From positions 3,468,379 to 3,532,378 of the forward strand of contig NC_014960.1 in assembly GCF_000199675.1 (NCBI RefSeq): 64,000 bases of DNA, given 5' to 3'. The notes below the pieces were generated by a model, which was not told the DNA's origin, ran no database searches, and was given only the letters and a program-made list of their open reading frames with translations. Of this stretch, positions 27,073-35,969 are shown piece after piece. A program made the position numbers and the translations under genes. Numbering within the stretch: position 1 is the stretch's first letter; every line of letters starts with the position of its first letter. This stretch comes from Anaerolinea thermophila UNI-1 (GTDB taxonomy: Bacteria; Chloroflexota; Anaerolineae; Anaerolineales; Anaerolineaceae).

Positions 27073-27670
27073 GGTGCAATCTCTGCGCTGTGGGTATCAT
27101 TTTCCGCTTCTGGAGATTTCCTTTCATCTGGAAGAAGGCGAGTATCTCTTTCTGAAAGGGGCAAATGGATTGGGGAAGACTACCTTTGTCAGAACGCTGG
27201 TGGGCATTCTCCCCCCACTTCAGGGAGAAGCCCTGTTCAACGGCAAACCCATCCACAAGCACCCCAGCCTCTCCCGGGATATTTTTTACCTGCCGGAGAA
27301 AATCGAAGTACCGGAATTTCTGACCCCTCTGCAATATGTGGATCTGATTCGCGAATATTACGAGGTTCCGCCAGACCACAGCCGGTTCCACGAAGGGCTG
27401 GCGTTATTGAACATTACCCCCTTGAGCAATGTTCCCATGCGCAATCTCTCCATGGGGCAGAAGCGCCGGGCGCAACTGCTTGCCGCCTATGTGCTACAGC
27501 GAAAACTCACCGTCCTGGACGACCCGCTGATTGCCATTGACGGCGAAGGGGAAGAGTTCCTTGCCAGGTTCATCCATCACATGAACCAGCACAGCATGAT
27601 TGTACTCACCAGCCGGGGAGATATTGCCACGCTCCACGCTACAGAGATGACCGATTTTTGTGTGGGATAA
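27059..27670 (+). CDS. ABC transporter ATPase with altered catalytic residues
   Basis: 203 residues, a short ABC domain. Walker A is GANGLGKTT (34-42), signature LSMGQKRR (130-137). The Walker B glutamate is replaced by Asp (VLDDP, D155) and the switch His position reads TSR (R186), so hydrolysis may be slow or absent. It overlaps the zincin gene by 14 nt and closes the operon. The usual role would be export or immunity for a small peptide together with the 25556 protein. Confidence 0.85.
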   Translation: MSRLEVQSLRCGYHFPLLEISFHLEEGEYLFLKGANGLGKTTFVRTLVGILPPLQGEALFNGKPIHKHPSLSRDIFYLPEKIEVPEFLTPLQYVDLIREYYEVPPDHSRFHEGLALLNITPLSNVPMRNLSMGQKRRAQLLAAYVLQRKLTVLDDPLIAIDGEGEEFLARFIHHMNQHSMIVLTSRGDIATLHATEMTDFCVG

Positions 27671-27699
27671 ACTTGCTCATCTCCCCCTTTCCTGCAAGC

Positions 27700-27721
27700 C
27701 TTTTTTACATCTTTTTTACAT
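27700..27721. repeat. Tandem 11-mer in promoter region
   Basis: CTTTTTTACAT occurs twice in direct succession, 68 nt before the ATG at 27790, in the gap after the ABC ATPase gene. The copies offer two -35-like TTTACA hexamers. No clear -10 follows at the standard distance. Confidence 0.35.
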
Positions 27722-27789
27722 CCTGATAACTCCTCTCTGATCAGAATGCCGTATCCTTGGGGATGAAAACTCAAGATGGAGGTTATCCC

Positions 27790-28329
27790 ATGAAATTCAA
27801 AGTATTTTCGATTGCAATAGTGTTTCTGCTGGCATTCGGCGTGCTGATGATGCAAACCGCGCCAGTGGCGGCGCAGTCTTCCGCTCCGGAGGGAGGTGTA
27901 AGGGATAAGATTAATCAAATGCGCGAGGGCGTGCTGGAACGCACCTATCAGCGCGAACTCAACTGGCTGGCGGCGCAGGAAGATCACCTGAACAACGCCC
28001 GCACCTTCGCCAGCAAGGGACGGGAACTGATGGAAAAAGCCCGCCAGAAAGGGCTGGATGTGAGCGCGCTGGAGCAGGCATTCAACACCTTTGACTCCGC
28101 CATTACCGCCGCGCAGGGACATCACGATCGGGCGGCGGCGGTACTCAACACCCATGCCGGCTTTGACAATAACGGCAAAGCCACCGACCCACAGGCGGCA
28201 AAGCAAACCGTGGAACAAGCCTACCGCGCGCTGAGCGATGCCCACCTGACCCTGCAAAAGGGCGTCATTGAAATGCGGCAGGCACTGCGCGCCTGGCGCG
28301 ATGCTCACCGTCCTCAGCCCCAACCTTAA
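27790..28329 (+). CDS. Small secreted helical protein
   Basis: 179 residues. Signal peptide with likely cleavage after APVAA (residue 28). The mature part is almost entirely charged, helical and heptad-like (REGVLERTYQRELNWLAAQE and HLTLQKGVIEMRQALRAW), with no Cys and no known domain. GGAGG lies 8 nt before the ATG at 27790; an upstream in-frame start lacks a ribosome site. A lipoprotein gene follows 16 nt later, so both are likely one transcript ending at the terminator at 28626. Function unknown. Confidence 0.8.
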   Translation: MKFKVFSIAIVFLLAFGVLMMQTAPVAAQSSAPEGGVRDKINQMREGVLERTYQRELNWLAAQEDHLNNARTFASKGRELMEKARQKGLDVSALEQAFNTFDSAITAAQGHHDRAAAVLNTHAGFDNNGKATDPQAAKQTVEQAYRALSDAHLTLQKGVIEMRQALRAWRDAHRPQPQP

Positions 28330-28345
28330 CAAAGAGAGGTGAAGC

Positions 28346-28609
28346 ATGCGCCGCAATACCTGGATGAGCATCGTTCTAGTTGTGCTGGTCATCGTGCTGG
28401 TAAGCGCCTGCTCCCGCGCCCAGCGCTGGCGAGATGTCGATCAGGCGCAGGTGTCCACAGCAACCCCGATCGCGGTAGTGCAAACGGCTCAGGGCATTGC
28501 CAGCGGTGCAGAGAATGAATACGTCTCGGTAGCCGAAGAGATTGACAGTTTGTTTCAGGAACTGGAGAAGGAACTTAACCAGACCGACATCCTCAGCGAC
28601 CTGCAGTAA
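28346..28609 (+). CDS. Small lipoprotein
   Basis: 87 residues. Signal sequence ends in a VSAC lipobox (lipidated C22). The mature 65 residues are polar and acidic with a helical end (IDSLFQELEKELNQTDILSD). No known domain. AGAGAGG lies 6 nt before the ATG. It is 16 nt after the secreted helical protein and the two may interact (inference). Confidence 0.8.
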   Translation: MRRNTWMSIVLVVLVIVLVSACSRAQRWRDVDQAQVSTATPIAVVQTAQGIASGAENEYVSVAEEIDSLFQELEKELNQTDILSDLQ

Positions 28610-28625
28610 ACCGCAAACCCTTCAG

Positions 28626-28660
28626 CACCCCCGGTGAAATAAATCCGGGGGTGTTATGTT
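28626..28660 (+). terminator. Terminator after small lipoprotein gene
   Basis: Perfect 9-bp stem CACCCCCGG / CCGGGGGTG with a 10-nt AT loop, followed by TTATGTTTT. Confidence 0.88.
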
Positions 28661-28795
28661 TTAGGATAGACACACCCCATCTCGTTATGATTGCCCGGTA
28701 CTTCCGAAAGAATTTCCCGCATGGGCTGGCGGGGGATGAATCTCTATGGGAGATTGCTTCCCCCTTTTGGGGTACGAGCGCGTCGAGGCGCGCCT

Positions 28796-28832
28796 TCCTG
28801 TTCTTTGCGTCCTTCGCGTCTTCGTGGTGACA
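28796..28832. repeat. Dispersed intergenic repeat copy
   Basis: TTTGCGTCCTTCGCGTCTTC followed by GTGGTGA, a member of the short repeat family found in most larger gaps. The gap 28661-28854 holds no gene. Confidence 0.55.
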
Positions 28833-28854
28833 CCTCATCGTCCGAACGTCCAGG

Positions 28855-28884
28855 CAAAAAAGGCGGCGCATTCTTGCGCCGCCT
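28855..28884 (-). terminator. Terminator of gatB
   Basis: Minus-strand AGGCGGCGCA / TGCGCCGCCT 10-bp perfect stem with a 4-nt loop, followed by six Ts. It begins 22 nt after the gatB stop. Confidence 0.93.
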
Positions 28885-28906
28885 CTGTCCTTCACCCTTC
28901 CAGGTC

Positions 28907-30340
28907 TCACTTCAGCAGGTCTTCCAGCACCTGACGCGCCACGTTGGGGTCGGCTTTGCCGCGCATCTTGCGCATCACCTGCCCGACAAACCAGCCGATG
29001 AGGGTGACCTTGCCCTTGCGGTAGGACTCCACCTCTTTGGGATTCTCCGCCAGCACTTCCTGCGCCACCGCGCGGATGGCGCTGTCATCGCTGACCTTTG
29101 CCAGCCCTTCGGCTTCCACAATGGCAGAGGGGCTGTTACCGCTCTCTTCCACCTTCACCAGCAGGGCTTTGGCGGTGGTCAGGTTGATGGTGCCGCCGTC
29201 CACCAGACGCTGAATCTCCGCCAGATGGGCAGGGCTGAGGCGCATGGCGGCGGGGTCAAGCCCGCGCTCGTTGATCAGGCGCAGAACGTCGTTCATCATC
29301 CAGTTGGAGATTTTCTTGGGGTCGCCGCCGTAGGCGCGCACGGCGTTCTCGAAGTAATCGGAGAGACTGCGCTCGGCGGTGAGGATTTCGGCATCGTATT
29401 CGGGCAAGCCGTACTGCTCGACGAAGCGCGCGCGCCGCGCCAGAGGCAGTTCGGGGAAGTTCGCCAGGATGCTGGCTTTCCAGGCGTCATCCAGGCGCAC
29501 GGGGAGCAGGTCCGGCTCGCGGAAGTAGCGGTAATCGGCTTCGGTCTCTTTGGAGCGCATCTTGCGCAGGGTTTGGGTCTCGTCGTCCCAGTCCAGCGTC
29601 CAGGCTTCCACGCGGCGCCCGGCTTCCACCTCGCGAATCTGGCGCTCAATCTCGTTCTGGATGGCGTTGCGCACGGCGTCAATCGAGTTGACGTTCTTGA
29701 TTTCGGTCTTGGGGTTGAGGATGGTCGCGCCCTTGGGGCGGATGGAGACGTTGGCATCACAGCGCAGGTGGGCTTTTTCCATATCGGCTTCGGAGATGCC
29801 CAGCCAGCGCAGAAGCTGGCGCAGGCGGATGAGGTACTGCGCGGCTTCATCGGCACTGCGCAGGTCGGGTCCGGTGACCATTTCGATGAGCGGAACGCCA
29901 CAGCGGTTGAAGTCAATGTAGCGCTGACCGTTGACGTTCTTGGTCTTGCCGGCATCCTCTTCGATGTGCAGTTTGTGGATGGTCACGCGGCGCACGTAGC
30001 CCTGCGGCATGGGCAGGTCGAAGTACCCGCCGTGCGCCAGCGCCATATCGTACTGCGAAATCTGGTAGCCCTTGGGCAGGTCGGGGTAGAAGTAGTTCTT
30101 GCGGTCGAAGTAGGAAATCGGGCGGATTTCGGCGTGCATGGCGTGCGCCAGCAGGACGGCTTTTTCCACCACCGCTTTGTTCAGCACCGGCAAAACGCCG
30201 GGCAAGCCGGTACACACCGGGCAGATATTGGTGTTGGGCGGCTCGTTCCACGAATCGGCTTTGCACGAGCAGAAAATTTTGGTGGTGGTGTTGAGTTGAA
30301 TGTGGGTTTCCAGCCCGATGACGGCTTCGTATTCGCTCAT
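28907..30340 (-). CDS. gatB: Asp/Glu-tRNA amidotransferase subunit B
   Basis: 477 residues, the usual length. GatB phosphorylates mis-acylated Glu-tRNA(Gln) or Asp-tRNA(Asn) and, with ammonia from GatA, converts it to Gln- or Asn-tRNA. The N-terminal EAVIGLETHIQL, the zinc cysteines (CSCKAD and NICPVCTGLPG) and the YFDRKNYFYPDLPKGYQI block are typical; the C-terminal YqeY-like helical tail is complete. gatA and gatC are not in the window. A single-gene unit with its own terminator. Confidence 0.97.
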   Translation of the reverse strand: MSEYEAVIGLETHIQLNTTTKIFCSCKADSWNEPPNTNICPVCTGLPGVLPVLNKAVVEKAVLLAHAMHAEIRPISYFDRKNYFYPDLPKGYQISQYDMALAHGGYFDLPMPQGYVRRVTIHKLHIEEDAGKTKNVNGQRYIDFNRCGVPLIEMVTGPDLRSADEAAQYLIRLRQLLRWLGISEADMEKAHLRCDANVSIRPKGATILNPKTEIKNVNSIDAVRNAIQNEIERQIREVEAGRRVEAWTLDWDDETQTLRKMRSKETEADYRYFREPDLLPVRLDDAWKASILANFPELPLARRARFVEQYGLPEYDAEILTAERSLSDYFENAVRAYGGDPKKISNWMMNDVLRLINERGLDPAAMRLSPAHLAEIQRLVDGGTINLTTAKALLVKVEESGNSPSAIVEAEGLAKVSDDSAIRAVAQEVLAENPKEVESYRKGKVTLIGWFVGQVMRKMRGKADPNVARQVLEDLLK

Positions 30341-30380
30341 AAGATACGCATCCTCTCTGGAAGATTATATCATCAGCCGG

Positions 30381-31295
30381 TCAGGCAAGAAATTTCGCCA
30401 GCGCCAGCCCAAGCGCCATGAGCAGGCAGTAGAGCAGTTCCAGTTGACCGGTGCCCGCCAGCGTGAGGTTGAGGGCGCGCCCGCTTTCGGTGTAAATTTG
30501 GCGCACCAGCGGGATGGCTTTGGGGATGGAGAGCCAGCACAGCAAAATCCACGGCGAGACCAGCCCGGAAAGCGCCATCAGCAGGGGGGCGAGGTACGCC
30601 AGCACCGTCAGGGAGAGGTATTCCTTGCGCGTCCAGTCGGCGCCGAAGCGCACCGCCAGGGTGCGTTTGCCGCTCAGCGTGTCGGTGGGAATATCGCGCA
30701 GGTTGTTGACCACCAGAATGTTGACCACCAGCGCGCCAATCGGCACGGAAAGCGCCACCGCCGCCAGCGAGACGGTGCGGGTATGCACGTAGTACGTGCC
30801 TGCCACCGCCGCCAGCCCGAAGAAAAGATAGACGAAAAGGTCGCCTAAGCCGTTATAGCCCAGCGGGTAGGGTCCGGCGGTGTACAGCACAGCGGAGATG
30901 ATGGAGAGCACGCCGATGGCAATCACCAGCCAGCCGGAGATAAGGGTGAGGTACACACCGCACAGCGCCGCCAGCCCGAAGACCACCGCCATGCCCATCT
31001 TGACCTGCGCGGAGGTGAGCAGTCCCGCCTGCGTGACGCGGGTGGGACCGACGCGCTGGCTGGTATCGGCGCCCTTCTGGTAGTCGTACACATCGTTAGC
31101 AAGGTTGGCGCCGATTTGCAGGAAGAGCGCGCCCAGCAGGGCGGCAAGCGCGGCATCCCAGCGGAACATACCGTCGTAAAACGCCAGCGCACTGGCGGCA
31201 ATCACCGGAGCAATGGCGGCGGGCAGGGTGCGCGGTCGTGCCGCCATCCACCAGACGCGCAGAGGGGAAGTGGGAGAAAGTTGCGCTTGAGTCAT
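30381..31295 (-). CDS. menA: 1,4-dihydroxy-2-naphthoate prenyltransferase
   Basis: 304 residues, UbiA superfamily membrane enzyme that attaches the prenyl tail in menaquinone synthesis. The first Asp-rich motif is NLANDVYDYQKGAD, and the second lies in NNLRDIPTDTLSGKRTLAVR. Eight to nine helices are apparent. It starts with ATG at 31295. No other men gene is nearby. Confidence 0.93.
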   Translation of the reverse strand: MTQAQLSPTSPLRVWWMAARPRTLPAAIAPVIAASALAFYDGMFRWDAALAALLGALFLQIGANLANDVYDYQKGADTSQRVGPTRVTQAGLLTSAQVKMGMAVVFGLAALCGVYLTLISGWLVIAIGVLSIISAVLYTAGPYPLGYNGLGDLFVYLFFGLAAVAGTYYVHTRTVSLAAVALSVPIGALVVNILVVNNLRDIPTDTLSGKRTLAVRFGADWTRKEYLSLTVLAYLAPLLMALSGLVSPWILLCWLSIPKAIPLVRQIYTESGRALNLTLAGTGQLELLYCLLMALGLALAKFLA

Positions 31296-31433
31296 GGGCC
31301 TCCCGCATGTGTTGGAGTTGAGGGAGATTATACCGCGTCCAAAACCCTGAGAGAGGGAAATCTGCTCCGGATGATAGGACGATTCTCTGTTAAAATCAGC
31401 CCAGTATTATATGAAAGTATGGAACGGCTGAAC

Positions 31434-32606
31434 ATGAAGGTCCTGATTATCACCACGGCATTCCCGCGCTGGATGGGCGATGGACGGGGCAACTTCGTCT
31501 ATGAAGCCGCCCAAGCCATCAAGCGACAGGGCTGTCAGGTGCGGGTGATTGCCATGCATAACCCCGGCGCGAAGACCCACGAATGGATGGACGGCATCGA
31601 GGTCATCCGCCCGCGCTACCTGCCGGAGCGCTGGGAGATTCTGGCGAAAGACAGCGCCGGACTACCGCAGGCATGGCGCACCAATCCCTGGGCAAAACTG
31701 GCACTGCTTCCCTTCTTGGTGGTGCATACCCTCAACGTCCTGCGCTATGCTCCTCAGGCAGATATCCTGCACGCCAACTGGACGCTTTCGGGCATGGTCG
31801 CCTGGCTCACCCAACGGCTTCACCGCAAACCCTACGTGGTGACGGTACAGGGAAGCGACGTGTTTCAGGGGTTGAAAATTCCGCTGGTGCGTCAATTGTC
31901 CCTCTGGGCGTTAAAACATGCCCGATTCGTGTTTGCACTGAGCCACGCCCTGGCTCGAGAGGTACAGGAACTGGGCATCCAGGCAGATCAAATCAAAATT
32001 GTGCCCAATGGGGTGAATCTTGGCTCGATTCGCAACATCCTGCAAGAAGAATCGAGCCATGAGCCTGTGATTTTGTTTGTGGGGTCTTTATTCTGGCGCA
32101 AAGGGGTAACTCATCTTTTAGAAGCCTTTCATCAAATTTGCGGGGAGATCCCCGGATATCGCCTGGTATTTGTAGGCGAGGGAGATCAGCGAGAAATACT
32201 GGAACAGCGCACCCGCGAAACAGGGCTTGAAAATCGGGTCGTTTTTACCGGCAATTTACCGCATGATGACGTGATTCGCTGGATGCGCCTTGCCAGAGTG
32301 TTTGTATTGCCATCGGTAGAGGAAGGACAAGGGGTGGTGTTGCTGGAAGCCATGGCGTGTGGCACCCCTTGCGTTGGCTCAAATGTGGGAGGAATTCCCG
32401 ACATTGTTACCCCGGAATGTGGCTGGCTTTTTGAACCGGAAAATGTCCAAGAATTAGCCAGCACCTTAAGAAATTCCATTCTGCAGAAAGAGGAATGGGA
32501 AGAAAAAAGTTACAACAGCCGAAATCGGGTAGAAAACATTTACGATTGGGATAAAATCGCTTTTTCCATTTTGAGGTATTACCAGGATGCTAAAGGAGAA
32601 AGATAG
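31434..32606 (+). CDS. Family 4 glycosyltransferase
   Basis: 390 residues. GT-B fold: N-terminal MKVLIITTAFPRWMGDGRGN and C-terminal donor site with the E-x7-E motif (EEGQGVVLLEAMACGTP). The acceptor and sugar are unknown; likely a surface polysaccharide or glycolipid. ATG 31434 is favoured by family alignment, though an in-frame ATG at 31419 is possible; neither has a ribosome site. The second half of the gene and the two genes that follow are clearly AT-richer than neighbouring housekeeping genes. Confidence 0.9.
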   Translation: MKVLIITTAFPRWMGDGRGNFVYEAAQAIKRQGCQVRVIAMHNPGAKTHEWMDGIEVIRPRYLPERWEILAKDSAGLPQAWRTNPWAKLALLPFLVVHTLNVLRYAPQADILHANWTLSGMVAWLTQRLHRKPYVVTVQGSDVFQGLKIPLVRQLSLWALKHARFVFALSHALAREVQELGIQADQIKIVPNGVNLGSIRNILQEESSHEPVILFVGSLFWRKGVTHLLEAFHQICGEIPGYRLVFVGEGDQREILEQRTRETGLENRVVFTGNLPHDDVIRWMRLARVFVLPSVEEGQGVVLLEAMACGTPCVGSNVGGIPDIVTPECGWLFEPENVQELASTLRNSILQKEEWEEKSYNSRNRVENIYDWDKIAFSILRYYQDAKGER

Positions 32607-33404
32607 ATGAAGCGCAATTATCAGGAAAACTTTTTTACATTGTACACTTCATTCCAGAGTCACGACCGCAGGCTAGAAAAGGGACGGAAAATTCATTACA
32701 CCCTGACCCAATTCTGCAAAGGGGGGTTGCAAACCAAAACCTGCCTGGATGTGGGTTGTTCTGCGGGGGTGATCACCAGTTACTTGCGCCCCCTGTTCAA
32801 TAAGATGATTGGTCTGGATTACGACCCGGTGGGGATGGGATTGATTACGCCCGAACAAAAGAAGGAGGTGGGGTTTACGCGCGGCGATGCCATGAATCTA
32901 CCCTTCGAAGATGAAAGTGTGGATGTGGTCATTTGCGCTCAGGTATACGAGCATGTTCCGGACGATCAACGGTTGTTTCAGGAAATTGAACGGGTACTGA
33001 AGCCGAGTGGTATCGTGTTTTTCAGCGGGCCCAATAAATTATTCCCCATTGAACTGCACCATAACCTCCCCTTTTTACAATGGCTGCCGCCCAAATGGGC
33101 AAATCGTTATGTCAAGTTACTGGGAAAGGGTAATGAATTTTATGAGTACTCCCGCACACTGGGAGATTTACGCAAAGTCTTAAGTGGTTTTGATGTGTAC
33201 GATGTCACCGTTCCGGTTCTGCGCTTCTTTGTGCATGAAAGACAGGGTATTAAGCGATTACTGTATCAGATTTTTGCACATGCGCCACGCTGGATAAAAC
33301 ATCTGGTGGCATGGTTAACGCCCAACTTTAACTGGATACTGGTGAAAAAAAACGATTCCAGTGTTCCCAGCCGGTACACCTTGGTTGAAACCCTCGATGA
33401 ATGA
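32607..33404 (+). CDS. SAM-dependent methyltransferase
   Basis: 265 residues, class I fold: glycine-rich motif LDVGCSAGVITSYL, then DYDPVG, a motif-II-like DVVICAQVYEHV and LKPSGIVFFSG. Likely methylates a glycan or lipid intermediate made by the adjoining glycosyltransferase (inference). It begins directly after the preceding stop codon, with AAAGGAG 8 nt upstream, and overlaps the next gene by 4 nt. Confidence 0.88.
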   Translation: MKRNYQENFFTLYTSFQSHDRRLEKGRKIHYTLTQFCKGGLQTKTCLDVGCSAGVITSYLRPLFNKMIGLDYDPVGMGLITPEQKKEVGFTRGDAMNLPFEDESVDVVICAQVYEHVPDDQRLFQEIERVLKPSGIVFFSGPNKLFPIELHHNLPFLQWLPPKWANRYVKLLGKGNEFYEYSRTLGDLRKVLSGFDVYDVTVPVLRFFVHERQGIKRLLYQIFAHAPRWIKHLVAWLTPNFNWILVKKNDSSVPSRYTLVETLDE

Positions 33405-34330
33405 TTAAGAAATGGGTACGAATTCTGGGCTTGGGAATTGGGCTAACCATTTTCCTTTCCCAGATTTATCAATCCATTCTGTCCATTTCTACTCTGTCCA
33501 TTCGCATGGATTGGGGATGGATGATTTTGGGATTCCTGGCAATGTTCTTGCTGATTGCCCTCCAGATTTTTATCTGGAAACAAATATTAAACGCCATGGA
33601 AATCCCTTTGGAATACCTGCAAATTGCCAAGGGCTATACGCTTTCCTTGATTCCTCGATACATTCCAGGAAGTGTATGGGGATATTTAAATCGCAGTGAA
33701 TGGCTGAATGAACAGTACCACGTCCCCGTCTCGCAGGGAAATGTATCTTCCTTGCTGGAAGTCCTTCAAGTAATCCTGACAGCCTTCATGGCACTAATTA
33801 TTTTTTCTGGAGTCTTATCAGGTTTTTCATTCTGGCGATTCTCTCTGGTTCTGCTTCTAGTCCTTCTACTGCCGATTTTGGTCTGGAAAATTCTCTCTCT
33901 TCCTTCCATTTTGCGAAACAGGTGGATCCCCTTCAAAATACGCCTTTCCAACTGGCTTATAGCAGTGTACTCAGGGCTAATTCAATGGGTGATTTTAGGA
34001 CTCAGCACCATTTCTTTATTATTCGGAATTCAGGGAGTATTCCCTTTTGAGAGTCTCTCATTACAAAAAGGTGCACTGGTTTCTTTCTGCTACACGACTT
34101 CATGGCTGGCAGGTTTTTTTGTTCTTTTCATCCCCGGCGGCATGGGAATTCGAGAGTTATCCCTGTCTTTCTTCTTGACGCACCTGGTCAACGTTCCTGT
34201 GGGGTTCTCAACATGGATTGCCGTGCTTTCCCGTCTTTTGTATTCTCTTGCAGAATTGACCTGGATTTTTCTTTCCCTGCATTTGAAATCATCCCCCCAA
34301 AAGCGAATCAATCAAAAAGGGCTGACCTGA
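33401..34330 (+). CDS. Flippase-like membrane protein (LPG synthase TM domain family)
   Basis: 309 residues, about eight helices, with the conserved block IPRYIPGSVWGYLNRSEWL and a later PGGMGIRE typical of the UPF0104/lysylphosphatidylglycerol-synthase membrane domain. Such stand-alone domains are found in glycolipid and polysaccharide clusters and may move lipids across the membrane. Start overlaps the methyltransferase stop as ATGA. The stop codon lies in the loop of a terminator. Confidence 0.83.
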   Translation: MIKKWVRILGLGIGLTIFLSQIYQSILSISTLSIRMDWGWMILGFLAMFLLIALQIFIWKQILNAMEIPLEYLQIAKGYTLSLIPRYIPGSVWGYLNRSEWLNEQYHVPVSQGNVSSLLEVLQVILTAFMALIIFSGVLSGFSFWRFSLVLLLVLLLPILVWKILSLPSILRNRWIPFKIRLSNWLIAVYSGLIQWVILGLSTISLLFGIQGVFPFESLSLQKGALVSFCYTTSWLAGFFVLFIPGGMGIRELSLSFFLTHLVNVPVGFSTWIAVLSRLLYSLAELTWIFLSLHLKSSPQKRINQKGLT

Positions 34331-34343
34331 GGTCAGCCCTTTT
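34314..34343. terminator. Bidirectional terminator
   Basis: GGGCTGACC (34319-34327) and GGTCAGCCC (34331-34339) with loop TGA, flanked by AAAAA and TTTT. It can end the plus-strand flippase cassette and the minus-strand gene starting at 35793. The loop is the stop codon of the flippase-like gene. Confidence 0.9.
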
Positions 34344-34362
34344 GAACCAGCCAGCCCTGATT

Positions 34363-35793
34363 TTATGGAACCAGAGCGGTGTAAGCCATGAACTGGTCAC
34401 CGTTTGGCGGGGTAATGTAAGTATTGGCAATATAGGCATGAACCGGTTGATCGGAGACGATCTTCAAAGAACCTTGCCACCCATCGGTGATTTCAGGCAG
34501 TTCGGTCGCCGAAAGGCGGAAATTGCGCACAATGCTGGACTCTGCCGGGATAGTGATGCCCGTGCGGACAATTGGTGTGCCGCCACCCGAAGGCGTGTAG
34601 GTCAGGGTGACCGTCGCGGGGTTGGTGGAGAGATTCTGAATGGTGATGGTGGTGGCAAAGCCGTTGCTGAGCCGTTTGGCAACCAGCGGCACGTAAGCAG
34701 TGGTACCCGTCGAGGAACCAGGGATGGCTTCATATGCCGCCTGATCCTTAGTGCTCACCCAGCGGTACATCACCAGCGCAACGACCTTCTTGCCAGAGGT
34801 CACCGAAACCTTGCATGAGCCCTGCCAGTTGGTGGGGAAATTGGTCGTATCCACCAGGGTATTGAAGGTGTAAGAACCTTTCACCGGAATGACCGTGGCG
34901 TTGGAAAGGGTCAGGGTGTTCGGACCTGTGTAGGCGGGATCCTTGGTGCAGTTCAACACCAGGTCACCCACAGCAATATCGGTAGTATCAAGATTCTGAA
35001 TCGCCAGCGAGGTATTCAGGGAGTTGGTCAGGCGGGAATACAGCAATGGAACAAACCAGACCGAGTCAACCGATTCCTGGGGGAAACCACTGAAGGTCAT
35101 CAGGCTGTCAGCGCCAAAGAACAGGTTTGACACCACCGCAACCTGTCCGCCAGCCGTAGTGACAGAAACCTCGGCTGAACCATACCAGTTGGTGGGGAGA
35201 TTGGTCTCATCCGAAATGTCGTAGGTGTAGGTAGCTTTGGGAGCAATACCAGTGATGGTCTTGGTGTAGTCGGGGGTAGTATCACCTACCTGGGTCAGTG
35301 CAACCTGTACATCAATAGCCGCAGAGCCTATGTTCTGAATCATGATCTGGGAATTGGCAGTACCGGTTGCCGAAGTTCCCTGACGAGCCACCAGCGGCAC
35401 ATAGGCTTTCGCTGTTCCAGCGGTGAAGCCCTTGTAAGCGCCAGAGGTGGGCACGCCACTGCGGTTGATCAACTGCACCAGAGCACCCAAAGGCTGAGTG
35501 GCAGAGATCACCACCGAGCCCTGTCCAGGGGTCAGGGTATCGAAATACTGCCGAACAATCCACTGACCACCATCTGCCGGAATGTTTGCTGTGGTATAGG
35601 AAGACCCTGTCCATGGAGTACCATCGGGTTTCACGTAATCCACAACCACATCCGCAGAACTGCTTCCCAGATTCACCAGAGTGAAGTTGGTGGAAAGCGA
35701 TTTGGTGGTGGCGGCGGCTGAGGCGCTGGTAACCAGCACCAGTGTTAAGATCAATACCGCCGAGAGCAAGGAAACGAGTGACTTTTTCAACAT
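34363..35793 (-). CDS. Secreted protein with repeated beta domains
   Basis: 476 residues. Signal peptide ends near ASAAA. Three internal repeats of about 120-140 residues share the pattern Y/F-V-P-L-x3-R followed by T-x3-IQN (PLVARQGTSATGTANSQIMI; PLLYSRLTNSLNTSLAIQ; PLVAKRLSNGFATTITIQ). Thr/Ser-rich with one visible Cys region. No enzyme motif; likely a surface or matrix protein. Start at 35793 chosen for AAGGAGG 8 nt upstream. Confidence 0.85.
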   Translation of the reverse strand: MLKKSLVSLLSAVLILTLVLVTSASAAATTKSLSTNFTLVNLGSSSADVVVDYVKPDGTPWTGSSYTTANIPADGGQWIVRQYFDTLTPGQGSVVISATQPLGALVQLINRSGVPTSGAYKGFTAGTAKAYVPLVARQGTSATGTANSQIMIQNIGSAAIDVQVALTQVGDTTPDYTKTITGIAPKATYTYDISDETNLPTNWYGSAEVSVTTAGGQVAVVSNLFFGADSLMTFSGFPQESVDSVWFVPLLYSRLTNSLNTSLAIQNLDTTDIAVGDLVLNCTKDPAYTGPNTLTLSNATVIPVKGSYTFNTLVDTTNFPTNWQGSCKVSVTSGKKVVALVMYRWVSTKDQAAYEAIPGSSTGTTAYVPLVAKRLSNGFATTITIQNLSTNPATVTLTYTPSGGGTPIVRTGITIPAESSIVRNFRLSATELPEITDGWQGSLKIVSDQPVHAYIANTYITPPNGDQFMAYTALVP

Positions 35794-35969
35794 AACCAAT
35801 CCTCCTTCGGATCTAAAGGCTATGATAAGAATATCTGAATTAACCCCGTCATTTCAATAATCCGTTGGTATTATTCCAAAAAACAGTCTGCTTTCTTTCT
35901 CAGATGATAAAGAATCATGTAAAATCAATCCGAAAGAAAGGCTCTCTAAAATCTCGTAAAGGAATGATT

